A stretch of DNA of 64,000 nt from NCBI RefSeq assembly GCF_001027285.1, contig NZ_CP011509.1, positions 11,060,501-11,124,500 of the forward strand, given 5' to 3'. Source of the DNA: Archangium gephyra. GTDB lineage: Bacteria; Myxococcota; Myxococcia; Myxococcales; Myxococcaceae. The notes under the pieces are model-generated. The model saw nothing but the letters and a program-made list of their open reading frames with translations, did no database searches and was not told where the DNA came from. Shown one piece after another: positions 9,626-18,440 of this stretch (its first letter is position 1; each line of letters starts with the position of its first letter). The translations under genes and the position numbers were made by a program.

Positions 9626-10718
9626 ACCCCTCCTCAACCGCCTCCATGGGCAGGCGCAGCGTGAAGCAGGAGCCTCCGCCGTCGCGCCCCGTCAACTCCA
9701 CCGTGCCCCCATGGGCACGGGCTATTTCCCGGACGATGTACAGGCCGAGCCCCAGGCTCTCCACGCGGTGGCCCGAGGAGGCCCGCTCGAACGGGTTGAA
9801 GATGCGCTCGTGGTCTTCCCGGGCCACGCCGATGCCCCGGTCCGCCACGTGGAGCGACACCACGCCGCCGTGAAGCCCGGCCCGGACCGAGATGGGCCCG
9901 CCCGCGCCATACTTGATGGCGTTGGTGACGAGGTTGGTGAGCGCCTGCTCCATCCGCAGCCGATCCCAGTGGACCTCCACCTGGGGACAGTCCTCCAGGG
10001 TGAGCTGCGAGCCCGCCTGCCGGGCCTGCTCGGAGAAGCGCTCGCACACCTCGCGCACCAGGGAGCCCAGCTCGAAGCGCTCGCGGTCCAGATCGAAGTG
10101 GTTGTTGCGGGCCCGGCTCACGTCGAGCAGGTTCTGCACCAGCACGCCCAACCGGCGCACCTGGCGCAAGGCGGGCTCCAGCCGCTCGGCCAGCTGGGCG
10201 CCGGAGAAACCCACCTCGCGCCGGGCGGCCCGCTGCAGCCGCTCCAGGACGAGCTGGAGCGCGGTGATGGGGGACTTGAGCTCGTGCGAGGCGACGGACA
10301 GGAAGGTGTCACGTGCCCCGAGCGCCCGCAGGAGATCCTCCTCGGCCCGCCGCCATTGCGTCACGTCCTGGAAGGACACGGTGGCCACGGCCGGTGAGCG
10401 CGAGCGGTCCAGACGCGAGTGCACCACGAACGACCGCTCCCCCTCGGGAGTCTTCCAGCGGAAGAGCACGCCCTCCAGGGGCTCGCCCCGCGAGGCGCGC
10501 CGCACAGGGCACAGCTCGGCAGGCAGCGGCGTTCCCGTCTCGTCCAGGACGGCGTCGGGGGCCGGGGCCTCGAGGGAAAAGGGGAGCGCCCGGGCCGCCG
10601 CGTTGGCGGACAGCACCCGTCCCGTCTCCTCCTCCACCCGCAGCACGGGCACGGCGAGGAAGTCGAGGATGCCCTCCTGTGCCGACTGCTCGGACACACC
10701 CGTCTCCATTTCGTCCAT
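9618..10718 (-). CDS. PAS-type soluble sensor histidine kinase
   Basis: About 366 residues from the chosen ATG. The N-terminal part (about 12-120) looks like a PAS fold ending in VSFQDVTQWRRAEEDL. HisKA follows with FLSVASHELKSPITAL (phospho-His145), then a HATPase domain with N box LVTNAIKYG, G1 DRGIGV and G2 LGLGLYIV, all intact. No membrane segment or receiver is present. It is the first gene of the kinase - KaiC-like - receiver operon. Several in-frame upstream starts exist up to 10871 and none has a good ribosome site, so the N-terminus is uncertain. Confidence 0.85.
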   Translation of the reverse strand: MDEMETGVSEQSAQEGILDFLAVPVLRVEEETGRVLSANAAARALPFSLEAPAPDAVLDETGTPLPAELCPVRRASRGEPLEGVLFRWKTPEGERSFVVHSRLDRSRSPAVATVSFQDVTQWRRAEEDLLRALGARDTFLSVASHELKSPITALQLVLERLQRAARREVGFSGAQLAERLEPALRQVRRLGVLVQNLLDVSRARNNHFDLDRERFELGSLVREVCERFSEQARQAGSQLTLEDCPQVEVHWDRLRMEQALTNLVTNAIKYGAGGPISVRAGLHGGVVSLHVADRGIGVAREDHERIFNPFERASSGHRVESLGLGLYIVREIARAHGGTVELTGRDGGGSCFTLRLPMEAVEEGYE

Positions 10719-10910
10719 CCGCACAGCACGAACGGATGGAGCCCGCGGCACCCGGTGTCGCATGAGGTGACCGCAGTCCCCCAAGATGGGCATGGGGTCA
10801 AGGATGGCAACCGCGCCCAGGAAGCCCGCTCGTCCTCCAGCGTTGCCTGATGGACGGATGGCAGCGGGCACGCCTCGGTGTTCCGAGAGCGACGTGGACC
10901 CGCGCCCGTC

Positions 10911-11633
10911 TCAACCTCCAGGCGGAGGCAGCAGGCCCGCCTTCTCGAGCCGCTCGCGAACGCGCCCGGCCAGGGCGACATGGGCCGGGTTGTCCAGGGA
11001 GAAGCGCTCCGGCGTGAGGACGATGAGCGTGCCCTGGTCCTCCATCGGCTCGGCACGCGCGGGCCTCGGCAGGGATGGCACCCTGCCCCGCTGGCCCGAG
11101 ACGTAGGTGAGCCACCCGAGGCAGGTACCTCCGTCCTCCATCGCCTTCTTCGCGCCCCGGTCTCCCTGAGCGATCACCGCGCACCCATCCGGGTCCCAGG
11201 CCAGCACCATGGCGCGCACCACTTCCCTCAGCACGGAGACGGTGAGCACCCGGCTGGCGGCCGGCTCCTCCCGGGGCAGATGCAGCAGACACCCGTTGGG
11301 ATAGAACGACTCATTCGAGCCGCAGGTGAAGCTCAGCATGCCGCCGCGCCCCTGCTGCTCCTGTCCCGTCCACGCCTCGAAGGTGAACACCTCCCGCGCC
11401 AGCCGGTACTTCCTGCGCTCGAAGAACCGGAGGAACGTCTCGGAGGTGGGCTCGAACGGCAGCTGGAGCGAGTGCTTGCGCGAGTACGCATACTCGAACC
11501 ACCGCGAATAGGCCGGATCACACCGTCCCAGCTGCCGGAAGAGGACCTCCACGCGCCGGGCACACGCCTCGGCGGACTCCCTCCGTCCTGCCCAATGTGC
11601 CCCCGCCTGGAAAAGTTCCATCGGGCATGACAT
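10911..11633 (-). CDS. Imm52-family immunity protein (orphan)
   Basis: About 240 residues. The sequence has the look of the Imm52 family, common in myxobacteria: a start such as ...AGAHWAGRRESAEACARR, then CDPAYSRWFEYAYSRK, LPFEPTSETFLRFFERRKYR, the F-AWTGQ motif and CGSNESFYPNGCLLHLP. Imm52 proteins neutralise polymorphic toxins, in known cases often restriction-endonuclease-fold (Tox-REase-5) toxins encoded next door. No toxin gene is adjacent here; flanking genes are ppk and the KaiC-operon kinase, so it looks like an orphan antidote. The start is uncertain (candidate ATGs at 11681, 11633 and 11621, none with a clear ribosome site). Assignment is by recognition of the family pattern. Confidence 0.72.
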   Translation of the reverse strand: MSCPMELFQAGAHWAGRRESAEACARRVEVLFRQLGRCDPAYSRWFEYAYSRKHSLQLPFEPTSETFLRFFERRKYRLAREVFTFEAWTGQEQQGRGGMLSFTCGSNESFYPNGCLLHLPREEPAASRVLTVSVLREVVRAMVLAWDPDGCAVIAQGDRGAKKAMEDGGTCLGWLTYVSGQRGRVPSLPRPARAEPMEDQGTLIVLTPERFSLDNPAHVALAGRVRERLEKAGLLPPPGG

Positions 11634-11699
11634 ACGCCATGGGTAACAAACGCACCATCCCAGAATGAGATGCCACCCCACCTTCCCGGTGGGACGGGC

Positions 11700-13850
11700 T
11701 CAGCTCCCCGTCTGGGGCACCTGGCGCGGGGGCGCGTCCGGGGCCGTCGCGTGGCGCAGCGCCTGGAGGGGCTTGGTGTCCGGCTGGTTGTTGCGCCGGG
11801 CCAGCTCCATCAGCACCCCCTGGCTGCGCACCGCCGTGCCGTCCCTGCCCACCGGCACGTAGGTGCCGTCCACCTGCAGCCTGCGCGCCTTCACGTTGTC
11901 CCTCAGCGCCACCCCCAGCACCTCGTCCAGCAGCCGCTGGCGGATGGCCGGGTCCTCCACGGGGAACATCGTCTCGATGCGGCGCACGAAGTTGCGCGGC
12001 ATCCAGTCCGCGCTGCTCATCCACACCTCGGGGTGGCTGCCCGCCCCGAAGGCGAACACCCGGCTGTGCTCCAGGAAGCGGTCCACCACGCTCGTCACGC
12101 GGATGCGCTCGCTCACCCCGGGCATCCCGGGCCGCAGGCAGCAGATGCCGCGCACCAGCAAGTCAATCTCCACCCCCGCCTGGCTCGCCGCGTAGAGCGC
12201 GCGGATGACGGTGGAGTCCACCAGCGAGTTCATCTTCGCCACGATGCGCGCGGGCTCTCCCTTCCGGGCCTTCTCCGCCTCGCGCTGGATGAGCGCGAGC
12301 ACCTTCTCCTGCAGGCCCATGGGCGCCACCGCCAGCCGCTTCCACTGCGGGGCCACCGCGTAGCCGGTGAGCATGTTGAAGAGCGCGCTCACGTCGTCGG
12401 CGATCTCCTCCCGCGAGGTGAAGAGGGACAGGTCCGTGTACAGGCGCGCGGTGTGGGGGTTGTAGTTGCCCGTGCCCAGGTGCACGTAGCGGCGGATGCC
12501 ATGGCCCTCGCGGCGCACCACCAGCGCCACCTTGGCGTGCGTCTTCAGGCCGATCAGCCCGTAGACGACGTGCACCCCGCTCTCCTCCATCTTCCGCGCC
12601 CAGGCGATGTTGTTGGCCTCGTCCAGCCGGGCCTTGATCTCCACCAGCACCGCCACCTGCTTGCCATTCTCCACCGCGCGCGACAGCGCCCGGGCGATGG
12701 GGCTGTCCCCGCTGGTGCGGTACAGCGTCTGCTTGATGGCCAGCACGTCCGGGTCCTCGGCCGCCTCCTCCAGGAAGCGCACCACCGGATCGAACGACTC
12801 GTAGGGGTGGTGCAGGAGGATGTCGCGCCCGGCGACGACGTCCAGGATGGACTCCACGTCGCGCAGCACCGGGGGCACCGTGGGCGTGAAGGACTCCACG
12901 CGCAGCTCCGGCCGCGCATCCAGCTCCGTGAGCGCCATCAGGTCCGAGGGCTGTAGCGGAAACTGCTGCCGGTACACGTCCATGGGCCCCAGCTTCAGGG
13001 CCGCCATCAGCAGGGACTCCATCTGCGGGCTCGCCGAGGCATCCAGCTCCAGGCGCACCGCCGCGCCCCGGTCCCTCCGGCGCAGCTCCTCTTGAATGGT
13101 GGAGAGCAGGTCCTCGCTCTCCTCCTCGTCCACGTTGAGATCCCAGTTGCGCGTCACGCGGAAGGCGGCGGCGTGCTCGACGACGTAGCCGGGGAAGAGC
13201 TCGGCGGCGCACAGGGCGATGACCTCGCCCAGCAGCAGGAAGGCCAGACCCTTCTCACCGGGCATGGGGACGAGCCGGCGCAGCACGCTGGGCACCTGCA
13301 CCACGGCCAGCGAGGTGCCGTGCACGTTGCGCCGGCGCTTGGGGCCCTCGCGCCGCAGCAGCACCGCCACGTTGAGGGACTTGTTGCGCAGGTGCGGGAA
13401 GGGGTGCCCCGGATCCACCGCGAGCGGGGTGAGGGCCGGGAAGACGGAGGTGGTGAAGTAGGTGCGCGCGGCCAGCTTCTGCTCGGCCGTCAGCTTGTCC
13501 CGCGTGAGGATGGAGACGCCCGCGGCCAGCAGCCCCGGGTAGAGCTCCTCGGCCCACAGGCGGGAGGCCGCCTCCACCAGCGCGTGCACCCGCTCGCTGA
13601 TGGCACTCAGCTGCTCGGCGGGCAGCAGGCCATCCGCCGCCGGCTCGGCCACGCCGCTGGCCAGCTGCTGCTTCAGGCCCGCCACGCGGACCATGAAGAA
13701 CTCGTCCAGGTTGGAGGAGGCGATGGCGAAGAACTTCAACCGCTCGTAGAGCGGCAGCTCCCGGGTGCGCGCGTCGTCCAGGACCCGCTCGTTGAAGGCG
13801 AGCCAGGACAGCTCACGGTTGATGAAGAGCTGCGAGTCAGGAAAGTCCAC
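11700..13850 (-). CDS. ppk1: Polyphosphate kinase 1
   Basis: Makes inorganic polyphosphate from ATP. The 716-residue length is normal for PPK1. The N-terminal domain begins with INRELSWLAFNERVL; the SNLDEFFMVRVAGL signature follows. The catalytic half carries LKTHAKVALV with His438, equivalent to the autophosphorylated histidine of the E. coli enzyme, then HLGTGNYNPHTARLYTD and FLEHSRVF. It starts at GTG 13850, directly at the family N-terminus. It is divergent from the exopolyphosphatase gene ppx across 128 bases, so synthesis and breakdown of polyphosphate are encoded back to back. Confidence 0.97.
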   Translation of the reverse strand: MDFPDSQLFINRELSWLAFNERVLDDARTRELPLYERLKFFAIASSNLDEFFMVRVAGLKQQLASGVAEPAADGLLPAEQLSAISERVHALVEAASRLWAEELYPGLLAAGVSILTRDKLTAEQKLAARTYFTTSVFPALTPLAVDPGHPFPHLRNKSLNVAVLLRREGPKRRRNVHGTSLAVVQVPSVLRRLVPMPGEKGLAFLLLGEVIALCAAELFPGYVVEHAAAFRVTRNWDLNVDEEESEDLLSTIQEELRRRDRGAAVRLELDASASPQMESLLMAALKLGPMDVYRQQFPLQPSDLMALTELDARPELRVESFTPTVPPVLRDVESILDVVAGRDILLHHPYESFDPVVRFLEEAAEDPDVLAIKQTLYRTSGDSPIARALSRAVENGKQVAVLVEIKARLDEANNIAWARKMEESGVHVVYGLIGLKTHAKVALVVRREGHGIRRYVHLGTGNYNPHTARLYTDLSLFTSREEIADDVSALFNMLTGYAVAPQWKRLAVAPMGLQEKVLALIQREAEKARKGEPARIVAKMNSLVDSTVIRALYAASQAGVEIDLLVRGICCLRPGMPGVSERIRVTSVVDRFLEHSRVFAFGAGSHPEVWMSSADWMPRNFVRRIETMFPVEDPAIRQRLLDEVLGVALRDNVKARRLQVDGTYVPVGRDGTAVRSQGVLMELARRNNQPDTKPLQALRHATAPDAPPRQVPQTGS

Positions 13851-13875
13851 GGGCCTAGAGTCTGGCAGGTGGCCG

Positions 13876-13885
13876 GTGACGTCAC
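13876..13885. promoter_or_regulatory. 10-bp perfect palindrome in the ppk-ppx divergent spacer
   Basis: GTGACGTCAC, a perfect palindrome, followed by a second GTCAC half. On the minus strand a perfect TTGACA hexamer (13901-13896) lies just upstream, but no matching -10 box is seen. The 128-base spacer must hold promoters for both ppk and ppx; this palindrome is a candidate operator for either. Confidence 0.35.
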
Positions 13886-13978
13886 GTCACGGACCTGTCA
13901 AGAAACCCAGGTAAAGGTGGGCCGCCCGACACTGGACGCCGTATCCTTCGAGCCGCAACCATCCCGAGCGCCAACCCC

Positions 13979-15481
13979 ATGCCCACCTCCCCCCAACAGC
14001 CCGTGCTCGCCGCCATCGACGTGGGCACCAACGCCGTCCGCCTGGAGCTGGCCCGGCCGGATGCGGAAGGCTCGCTGGAGACACTCCACCAGGAGAGAGA
14101 TCCCATCCGCCCGGGAGAGGGAGTCTTCACCAGCGGGGAGATGCCCGAGGAGACGGCGGACCGGCTGCTGTCCACGCTGCGGCGCTACGCGGCGCTGTGC
14201 CGGCGGCACAAGGCCCGGGTGCGCGCGGTGGCCACCAGCGCCATGCGCGACGCGAAGAACCGCGAGGAGATCGTCCGGCGGGTGCGCGACGAGGCGGGGC
14301 TGAACCTGGAGGTGGTGAGCGGCAAGGAGGAGGCACGCCTCATCTGCCTGGGGGTGCTGCACCGCAAGCCGGAGCACACGCGCTCGCTGCTGGTGGACAT
14401 CGGCGGAGGCTCCACCGAGGTGGTGCTCGCCACGGGCGAGAAACCGGAGGACCTGTGGAGCCTGGCGCTGGGCTCGGTGCGGCTCACGGACATGTTCGAC
14501 GCCTCCGGGAAGGTGACGCCCAAGCAGCTGCGGCTGATGCGCAGCTACGTGGAGGAGCAGCTGCGCAAGGCCATCCCCGAGCGCATCCCCAACCTGCCCC
14601 GGGTGGCGCTGGGCTCCTCGGGCACCATCAACGCGGTGGTGGGTTTCGCGGCGAGCGAGGGCACCGGGCACGTGTCGGTGCGCCAGCTCACGAGCGCGGT
14701 GGAGACGCTGGCGGAGATGACGCCCGAGCGGCGGCGCAAGCGCTTCGACCCGAGGCGCGCGGACATCATCGTGGCGGGCGCCACCGTGCTCGAGCGGGTG
14801 GCGCGGCACCTGGGGGTGGAGACCGTCACCGGCGTCAACCGGGGCCTGCGCGACGGGCTGTTGGTGGACCTGATGTACCGGCAGGACGAGACGCGCGAGG
14901 ACACCTCGCTGGCGGACGCGGCGGTGGCCATGGGGCGGCGGCTGCTCTTCGACGAGAAGCACGCGCGGCAGGTGGCGTTGCTCGCCCTCACCCTCTTCGA
15001 CGACCTGGCGGCGCTGCACCAGTTGCCGCTCTCGTGCCGGCCGTACCTGGAGACGGCCGCGCTGCTGCACGACGTGGGCAACGCCGTCAGCTACGAGCGC
15101 CACCACAAGCACACCTATTACCTCATCCACAACAGCGACATCCCCGGCCTGGCGGATCGCGAGCGCGAGCTGGTGGCCCGGGTGGCGCGCTACCACCAGC
15201 GCAGCCCGCCGGAGCTCAACCACGCGGGGATGGAGGGGCTGAGCACCACGGAGGCCCGGTTGGTGCGCAAGCTGGCCACGCTGCTGCGGGTGGCCAACGC
15301 GCTGGACAGCGGCCACCACCAACCGGTGAAGGAGCTGCGGGCCGTCAACGGCCGGGACGCGGTGTCCCTGCACTTCAAGTCGCGCCAGCCGGTGGACCTG
15401 GAGCTGTGGACGGTGGAGCGCGAGACAGCCCTCTTCCGCCGCGTCTTCGGCAAGCGGCTCACCCTGCACGTCAGCCGCTAG
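13979..15481 (+). CDS. ppx: Ppx/GppA exopolyphosphatase
   Basis: Releases phosphate from polyphosphate ends and/or hydrolyses pppGpp. 500 residues. The N-terminal actin-like half begins with AAIDVGTNAVRLELA (phosphate-1 motif) and includes VDIGGGSTEVVLA (phosphate-2 motif) and LGSSGTINAVVGFA. The C-terminal part (about 310-500) is an HD-type helical domain with AALLHDVGNAVSYERHHKHT. The family does both reactions; the divergent ppk makes the polyphosphate role more likely. The ATG at 13979 agrees with the family N-terminus. Confidence 0.95.
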   Translation: MPTSPQQPVLAAIDVGTNAVRLELARPDAEGSLETLHQERDPIRPGEGVFTSGEMPEETADRLLSTLRRYAALCRRHKARVRAVATSAMRDAKNREEIVRRVRDEAGLNLEVVSGKEEARLICLGVLHRKPEHTRSLLVDIGGGSTEVVLATGEKPEDLWSLALGSVRLTDMFDASGKVTPKQLRLMRSYVEEQLRKAIPERIPNLPRVALGSSGTINAVVGFAASEGTGHVSVRQLTSAVETLAEMTPERRRKRFDPRRADIIVAGATVLERVARHLGVETVTGVNRGLRDGLLVDLMYRQDETREDTSLADAAVAMGRRLLFDEKHARQVALLALTLFDDLAALHQLPLSCRPYLETAALLHDVGNAVSYERHHKHTYYLIHNSDIPGLADRERELVARVARYHQRSPPELNHAGMEGLSTTEARLVRKLATLLRVANALDSGHHQPVKELRAVNGRDAVSLHFKSRQPVDLELWTVERETALFRRVFGKRLTLHVSR

Positions 15482-15517
15482 CCCCTCCGTCCGCCCTCCA
15501 GGAGAGGAAGCGCCGCT

Positions 15518-15531
15518 GTCTGGCACCAGAC
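15518..15531. other. Small inverted repeat upstream of the alcohol dehydrogenase gene
   Basis: GTCTGG, two bases, CCAGAC. It sits in the 132-base spacer between ppx and the dehydrogenase gene and could be an operator or a weak terminator for ppx. Confidence 0.3.
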
Positions 15532-15613
15532 GGAGCGCGTGGCCACCCCTAGCGGGGAGATTCCGACGCCAGCGCGCTCAGCGCCTGGAGCCCCGCGGGG
15601 GGAAGGAGCGGCA

Positions 15614-16834
15614 ATGAAGGCAGTCGTCTTTCATGGCATTGGGGACATCCGGCTCGAGGACGTCGCGGACCCTGTCCTCCAGCAGGACACGGACGCCATC
15701 GTCAAGCTGACGGCGAGCGCCATCTGCGGCACGGACCTGCACTTCGTGCGCGGCACCTTCCCGGGCATGAGGCCGGGCACCATCCTCGGGCACGAGGGCG
15801 TGGGCATCATCGAGGCGCTGGGCCCGGACGTGCGCAACCTGCGCGTGGGAGACCGGGTGGTGATTCCCTCCACCATCGCCTGCGGCACGTGCTCGTACTG
15901 CCGCTCGGGCTACTACGCGCAATGCGACGTGGCCAACCCCAACGGCAAGCGCGCGGGCACGGCGTTCTTCGGCGGGCCGGAGATGAGCGGGCCCTTCCAC
16001 GGTTTGCAGGCGGAGAAGGCGCGGGTGCCCTTCGCCAACGTGGGGCTGGTGAAGATTCCGGACGAGGTGACGGACGCGCAGGCCATCCTGCTCTCGGACA
16101 TCTTCCCCACGGGTTACTACGGGGCGGACATCGCGGAGATCAGCCCCGGGGACACGGTGGCGGTGTTCGGCTGCGGGCCGGTGGGCCAGTTCGCCATCCT
16201 GAGCGCGAAGCTGATGGACGCGGGGCGCATCTTCGCCATCGACTGCCACCTGGACCGGCTGGAGGCCGCGCGGGCCCAGGGCGCGGAAGTCATCAACTTC
16301 GACGAGGAAGATCCGGTGGAGACCATCCTCCGGTTGACGGGCGGCATTGGCGTGGACCGGGCCATCGACGCGGTGGGCGTGGACGCGATGCACGCGCACC
16401 ACGGGCCGGCGGCGAAGACGGCGCGCAAGGAGAAGGCCGAGTTCAAGCGCGAGCTGAAGGAAGTCGCGCCGAACACGAACCCGGAAGGAGACAACTGGGT
16501 GCCGGGTGACGCGCCCGCCCAGGCGGTGATGTGGGCGGTGCAGGCGCTGGCCAAGGCCGGCACGCTGGCCATCATCGGCGTGTACCCGCAGCAGATGCGC
16601 ACGTTCCCCATCGGCGAGGCGATGAACAAGAACCTCACGCTGAACATGGGCAACTGCAACCACCGCAAGTACATCCCCCACCTCATGGAGCTGGTGCGCA
16701 CGGGCGCGGTGGAGCCCACGGAGCTGCTCACCCATGTGCAGCCCCTGACGAGCGCCCTGGATGCCTACCGCGCCTTCGACGCGCGCAAGCCGGGCTGGCT
16801 CAAGGTGGAGCTCGAGCCGTCCATGCTGACGTGA
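15614..16834 (+). CDS. Zinc-dependent alcohol/formaldehyde dehydrogenase (MDR family)
   Basis: 406 residues. Catalytic zinc ligands are Cys38 (SAICGTDLHFVRG) and His60-Glu61 (ILGHEGVG). The structural zinc site is the four-cysteine ACGTCSYCRSGYYAQC lobe. The Rossmann segment VAVFGCGPVGQFAILSA binds the nicotinamide cofactor. Length, the RGTFPGM segment and the insertion after about residue 255 (AHHGPAAKTARKEKAEFK) resemble the glutathione-independent formaldehyde dehydrogenase / FdhA-like branch rather than simple ethanol dehydrogenases. The substrate cannot be fixed from sequence. GGAAGGAG precedes the ATG at 15614, so the start is secure. The gene ends close to the convergent broken gene. 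Confidence 0.9.
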   Translation: MKAVVFHGIGDIRLEDVADPVLQQDTDAIVKLTASAICGTDLHFVRGTFPGMRPGTILGHEGVGIIEALGPDVRNLRVGDRVVIPSTIACGTCSYCRSGYYAQCDVANPNGKRAGTAFFGGPEMSGPFHGLQAEKARVPFANVGLVKIPDEVTDAQAILLSDIFPTGYYGADIAEISPGDTVAVFGCGPVGQFAILSAKLMDAGRIFAIDCHLDRLEAARAQGAEVINFDEEDPVETILRLTGGIGVDRAIDAVGVDAMHAHHGPAAKTARKEKAEFKRELKEVAPNTNPEGDNWVPGDAPAQAVMWAVQALAKAGTLAIIGVYPQQMRTFPIGEAMNKNLTLNMGNCNHRKYIPHLMELVRTGAVEPTELLTHVQPLTSALDAYRAFDARKPGWLKVELEPSMLT

Positions 16835-16846
16835 GCCTGTTCTTCT

Positions 16847-18187
16847 TCACGGGCGGTGGCGCGCGGCCACGCGGTAGAGCCGGGTGAGGGAGTAGTCCAA
16901 CAGCGCCTGGCGCGAGGCCATGTAGTGACGGGCGCGGACGAAGGGCAACCACACCCGGCTGCCCACCCGCACCTGGGCTTCCTCCAGCTTCTGGCGCGGT
17001 ATCCACCGCCCGCCCAGGTTGCGCACCAGCACCTCGCCCAGGTACGCACCAATGGCGGGCACCGCGTGCGCCTCGATGTTCTCCCGCAGGCGGCTCCTCG
17101 GGAAGTTCTCGCGCCAGAAGTAGAAGTCCACGTCCGTGAGGGACTCGGGCGTCTCGTCGAAGACGGAGGGCACCTTCGTGTGCAGCAGGGCCACGAGGTG
17201 CTCGGCCAGGGTGCCGTAGTGCTCCAGGGCGCGCTCCGGGTCGTCTACGTCCGGGGGGAGGGCTGCGTCGGCGGGGCGCCACTCCTCGGGCTCGGGCGGC
17301 TGCCAGGCGTTGAGCCCGGAGATGGTGCGCTGGCGCTCGTGACTGGGGGTGCGGTCCACCACGCGCGAGAGGAGCGGGGCCATGTCCGGGTGGAAGCGGG
17401 GCTCCACGGGGGCGAGCATGGCGCTGCGCTCGCGCAGGGTGCGCAGCACCGTCTCGAAGTCCAGGTCTGGCCGCAAGTGGGCATGAGCGCGGGCCTGGGC
17501 CAGGCGCGCCTCGTCGCTGGCGAAGTCCGCGGCGGTCGGCCACGTCATCAGCAGCACGCAGCCATTGGGCAACTCCTCCACACGGTGAGCCGGCGTGGAC
17601 AGCACGCGTTCGCGGCCCACCGTTTCCACCAGCCTGGGACCGAAGACGTTGAGCCAGCCCACCTCGTACACCTTGTCGAAGCCGTCCCGGTACCAGGTCT
17701 CCTTGTCGCGGCCGAAGTCAGGAAAGCCCGTCAACGCCACGTCATCAGCGCTGTGGGCCAGGGCATGGGGGACCGGGTAGCGGCAGGTCCAGGCGCGTAC
17801 CATCTCCACCAGGTGGCGGCAGCGCTCCGCCTCCGCGAAGAAGGAGAGCGGTTTGACCTTGAGCCAGACCTCCAGCGTGGGCGGCTGGGGGGGCAGCTAG
17901 AGCCAGAGTGTCATGTCCAGCGCGGGCCACTGCGTGCGGTAGAGTCCGAGGGACGTGTGACTGCCGTCGCGACCCTCCTCGAGGGCTTTCCAGAGGGCGG
18001 CACGGGCGTATTTGCGCCGCCGCTTGCCCTCGGCGGCGTCGGGCATCCACCCATCGGCATGCGCCTCCAGCGCATGGAAGAAGGGCTCCAGTTCGGTCTC
18101 CCGTGCCGCCCGTGGGTCAAAGACACCTTTGAAGGTGAGCCGGAGGTAGTCCTCGTCCTTCTCACCGTGAAACTTCAGCACCTTCAT
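16847..18187 (-). pseudogene. One gene interrupted by an in-frame TAG (two halves 17897..18187 and 16847..17896)
   Basis: Two stretches lie in the same frame, separated only by one amber codon at 17899-17897. The upstream half has an ATG at 18187 and 96 codons (MKVLKFHGEKDEDYLRL...TQWPALDMTLWL). The downstream half reads on at once as LPPQPPTLEVWLKVKPLSFF and continues for about 350 residues to 16847. The 29 codons between the TAG and the first usable start (GTG 17809) have the same strong third-position GC bias as real coding sequence. A second gene starting at 17809 would discard them. The simplest reading is one protein of about 446 residues in which TGG (Trp) or CAG (Gln) became TAG. From memory, related myxobacterial proteins have Trp here (LWLWLPP). 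Function is unknown. The ATG overlaps by four bases the stop of the fragment upstream. Confidence 0.7.
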
Positions 18188-18372
18188 TGCACCAGCACCT
18201 CCACGCCCGGAACCTGGCCCTCCGCTGCTCGCATGGCTGCCGTCAAATCCTCTGGATTGTGGGGCTTGAGCTCGTTCCCCTCATAGACGAGGCGAACCCG
18301 CTGGATGGACACCTCGTTCCCCTGGTGCAAACGAGATTGGAGCAACCCTTCCGTCAGCGACCTGTTGTTGCT
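18184..18372 (-). pseudogene. C-terminal coding fragment upstream of the amber-broken gene
   Basis: An open stretch reads RSLTEGLLQSRLHQGNEV, SIQRVRLVYEGNELKPHN and PEDLTAAMRAAEGQVPGVEV. It ends in a TGA that overlaps the next ATG (ATGA). It looks like the tail of a real protein, but an in-frame stop at 18375-18373 cuts it off, with twin palindromes and AT-rich DNA beyond. A short product could start at GTG 18312 (42 residues, AGGGG upstream). The tight coupling to the next gene suggests a former two-gene unit, possibly toxin and partner by analogy with other myxobacterial pairs; that is a guess. Confidence 0.5.
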
Positions 18373-18387
18373 TCATCGAGAGGAACT

Positions 18388-18414
18388 CTTCACTTGTCAT
18401 GATGACGAGTGAAG
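18388..18414. repeat. Near-perfect 27-bp palindrome, copy A
   Basis: The arms are CTTCACTTGTCAT and ATGACGAGTGAAG around one central G, with a single mismatch between arms. It pairs with copy B 54 bases away. The stretch between the copies is strikingly AT-rich for this genome. Confidence 0.8.
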
Positions 18415-18440
18415 ATTTAGTTGTATGTAAGATAAAAACT

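Noticed and set aside
15518-15531. A sigma-54 promoter from TGGCAC before the alcohol dehydrogenase
   Set aside because: The TTGC element at the required spacing is absent.
17809-17899. A separate downstream gene starting at GTG 17809
   Set aside because: The 29 codons between the TAG and this GTG are clearly coding in the same frame, so the start is better explained as part of one interrupted gene.
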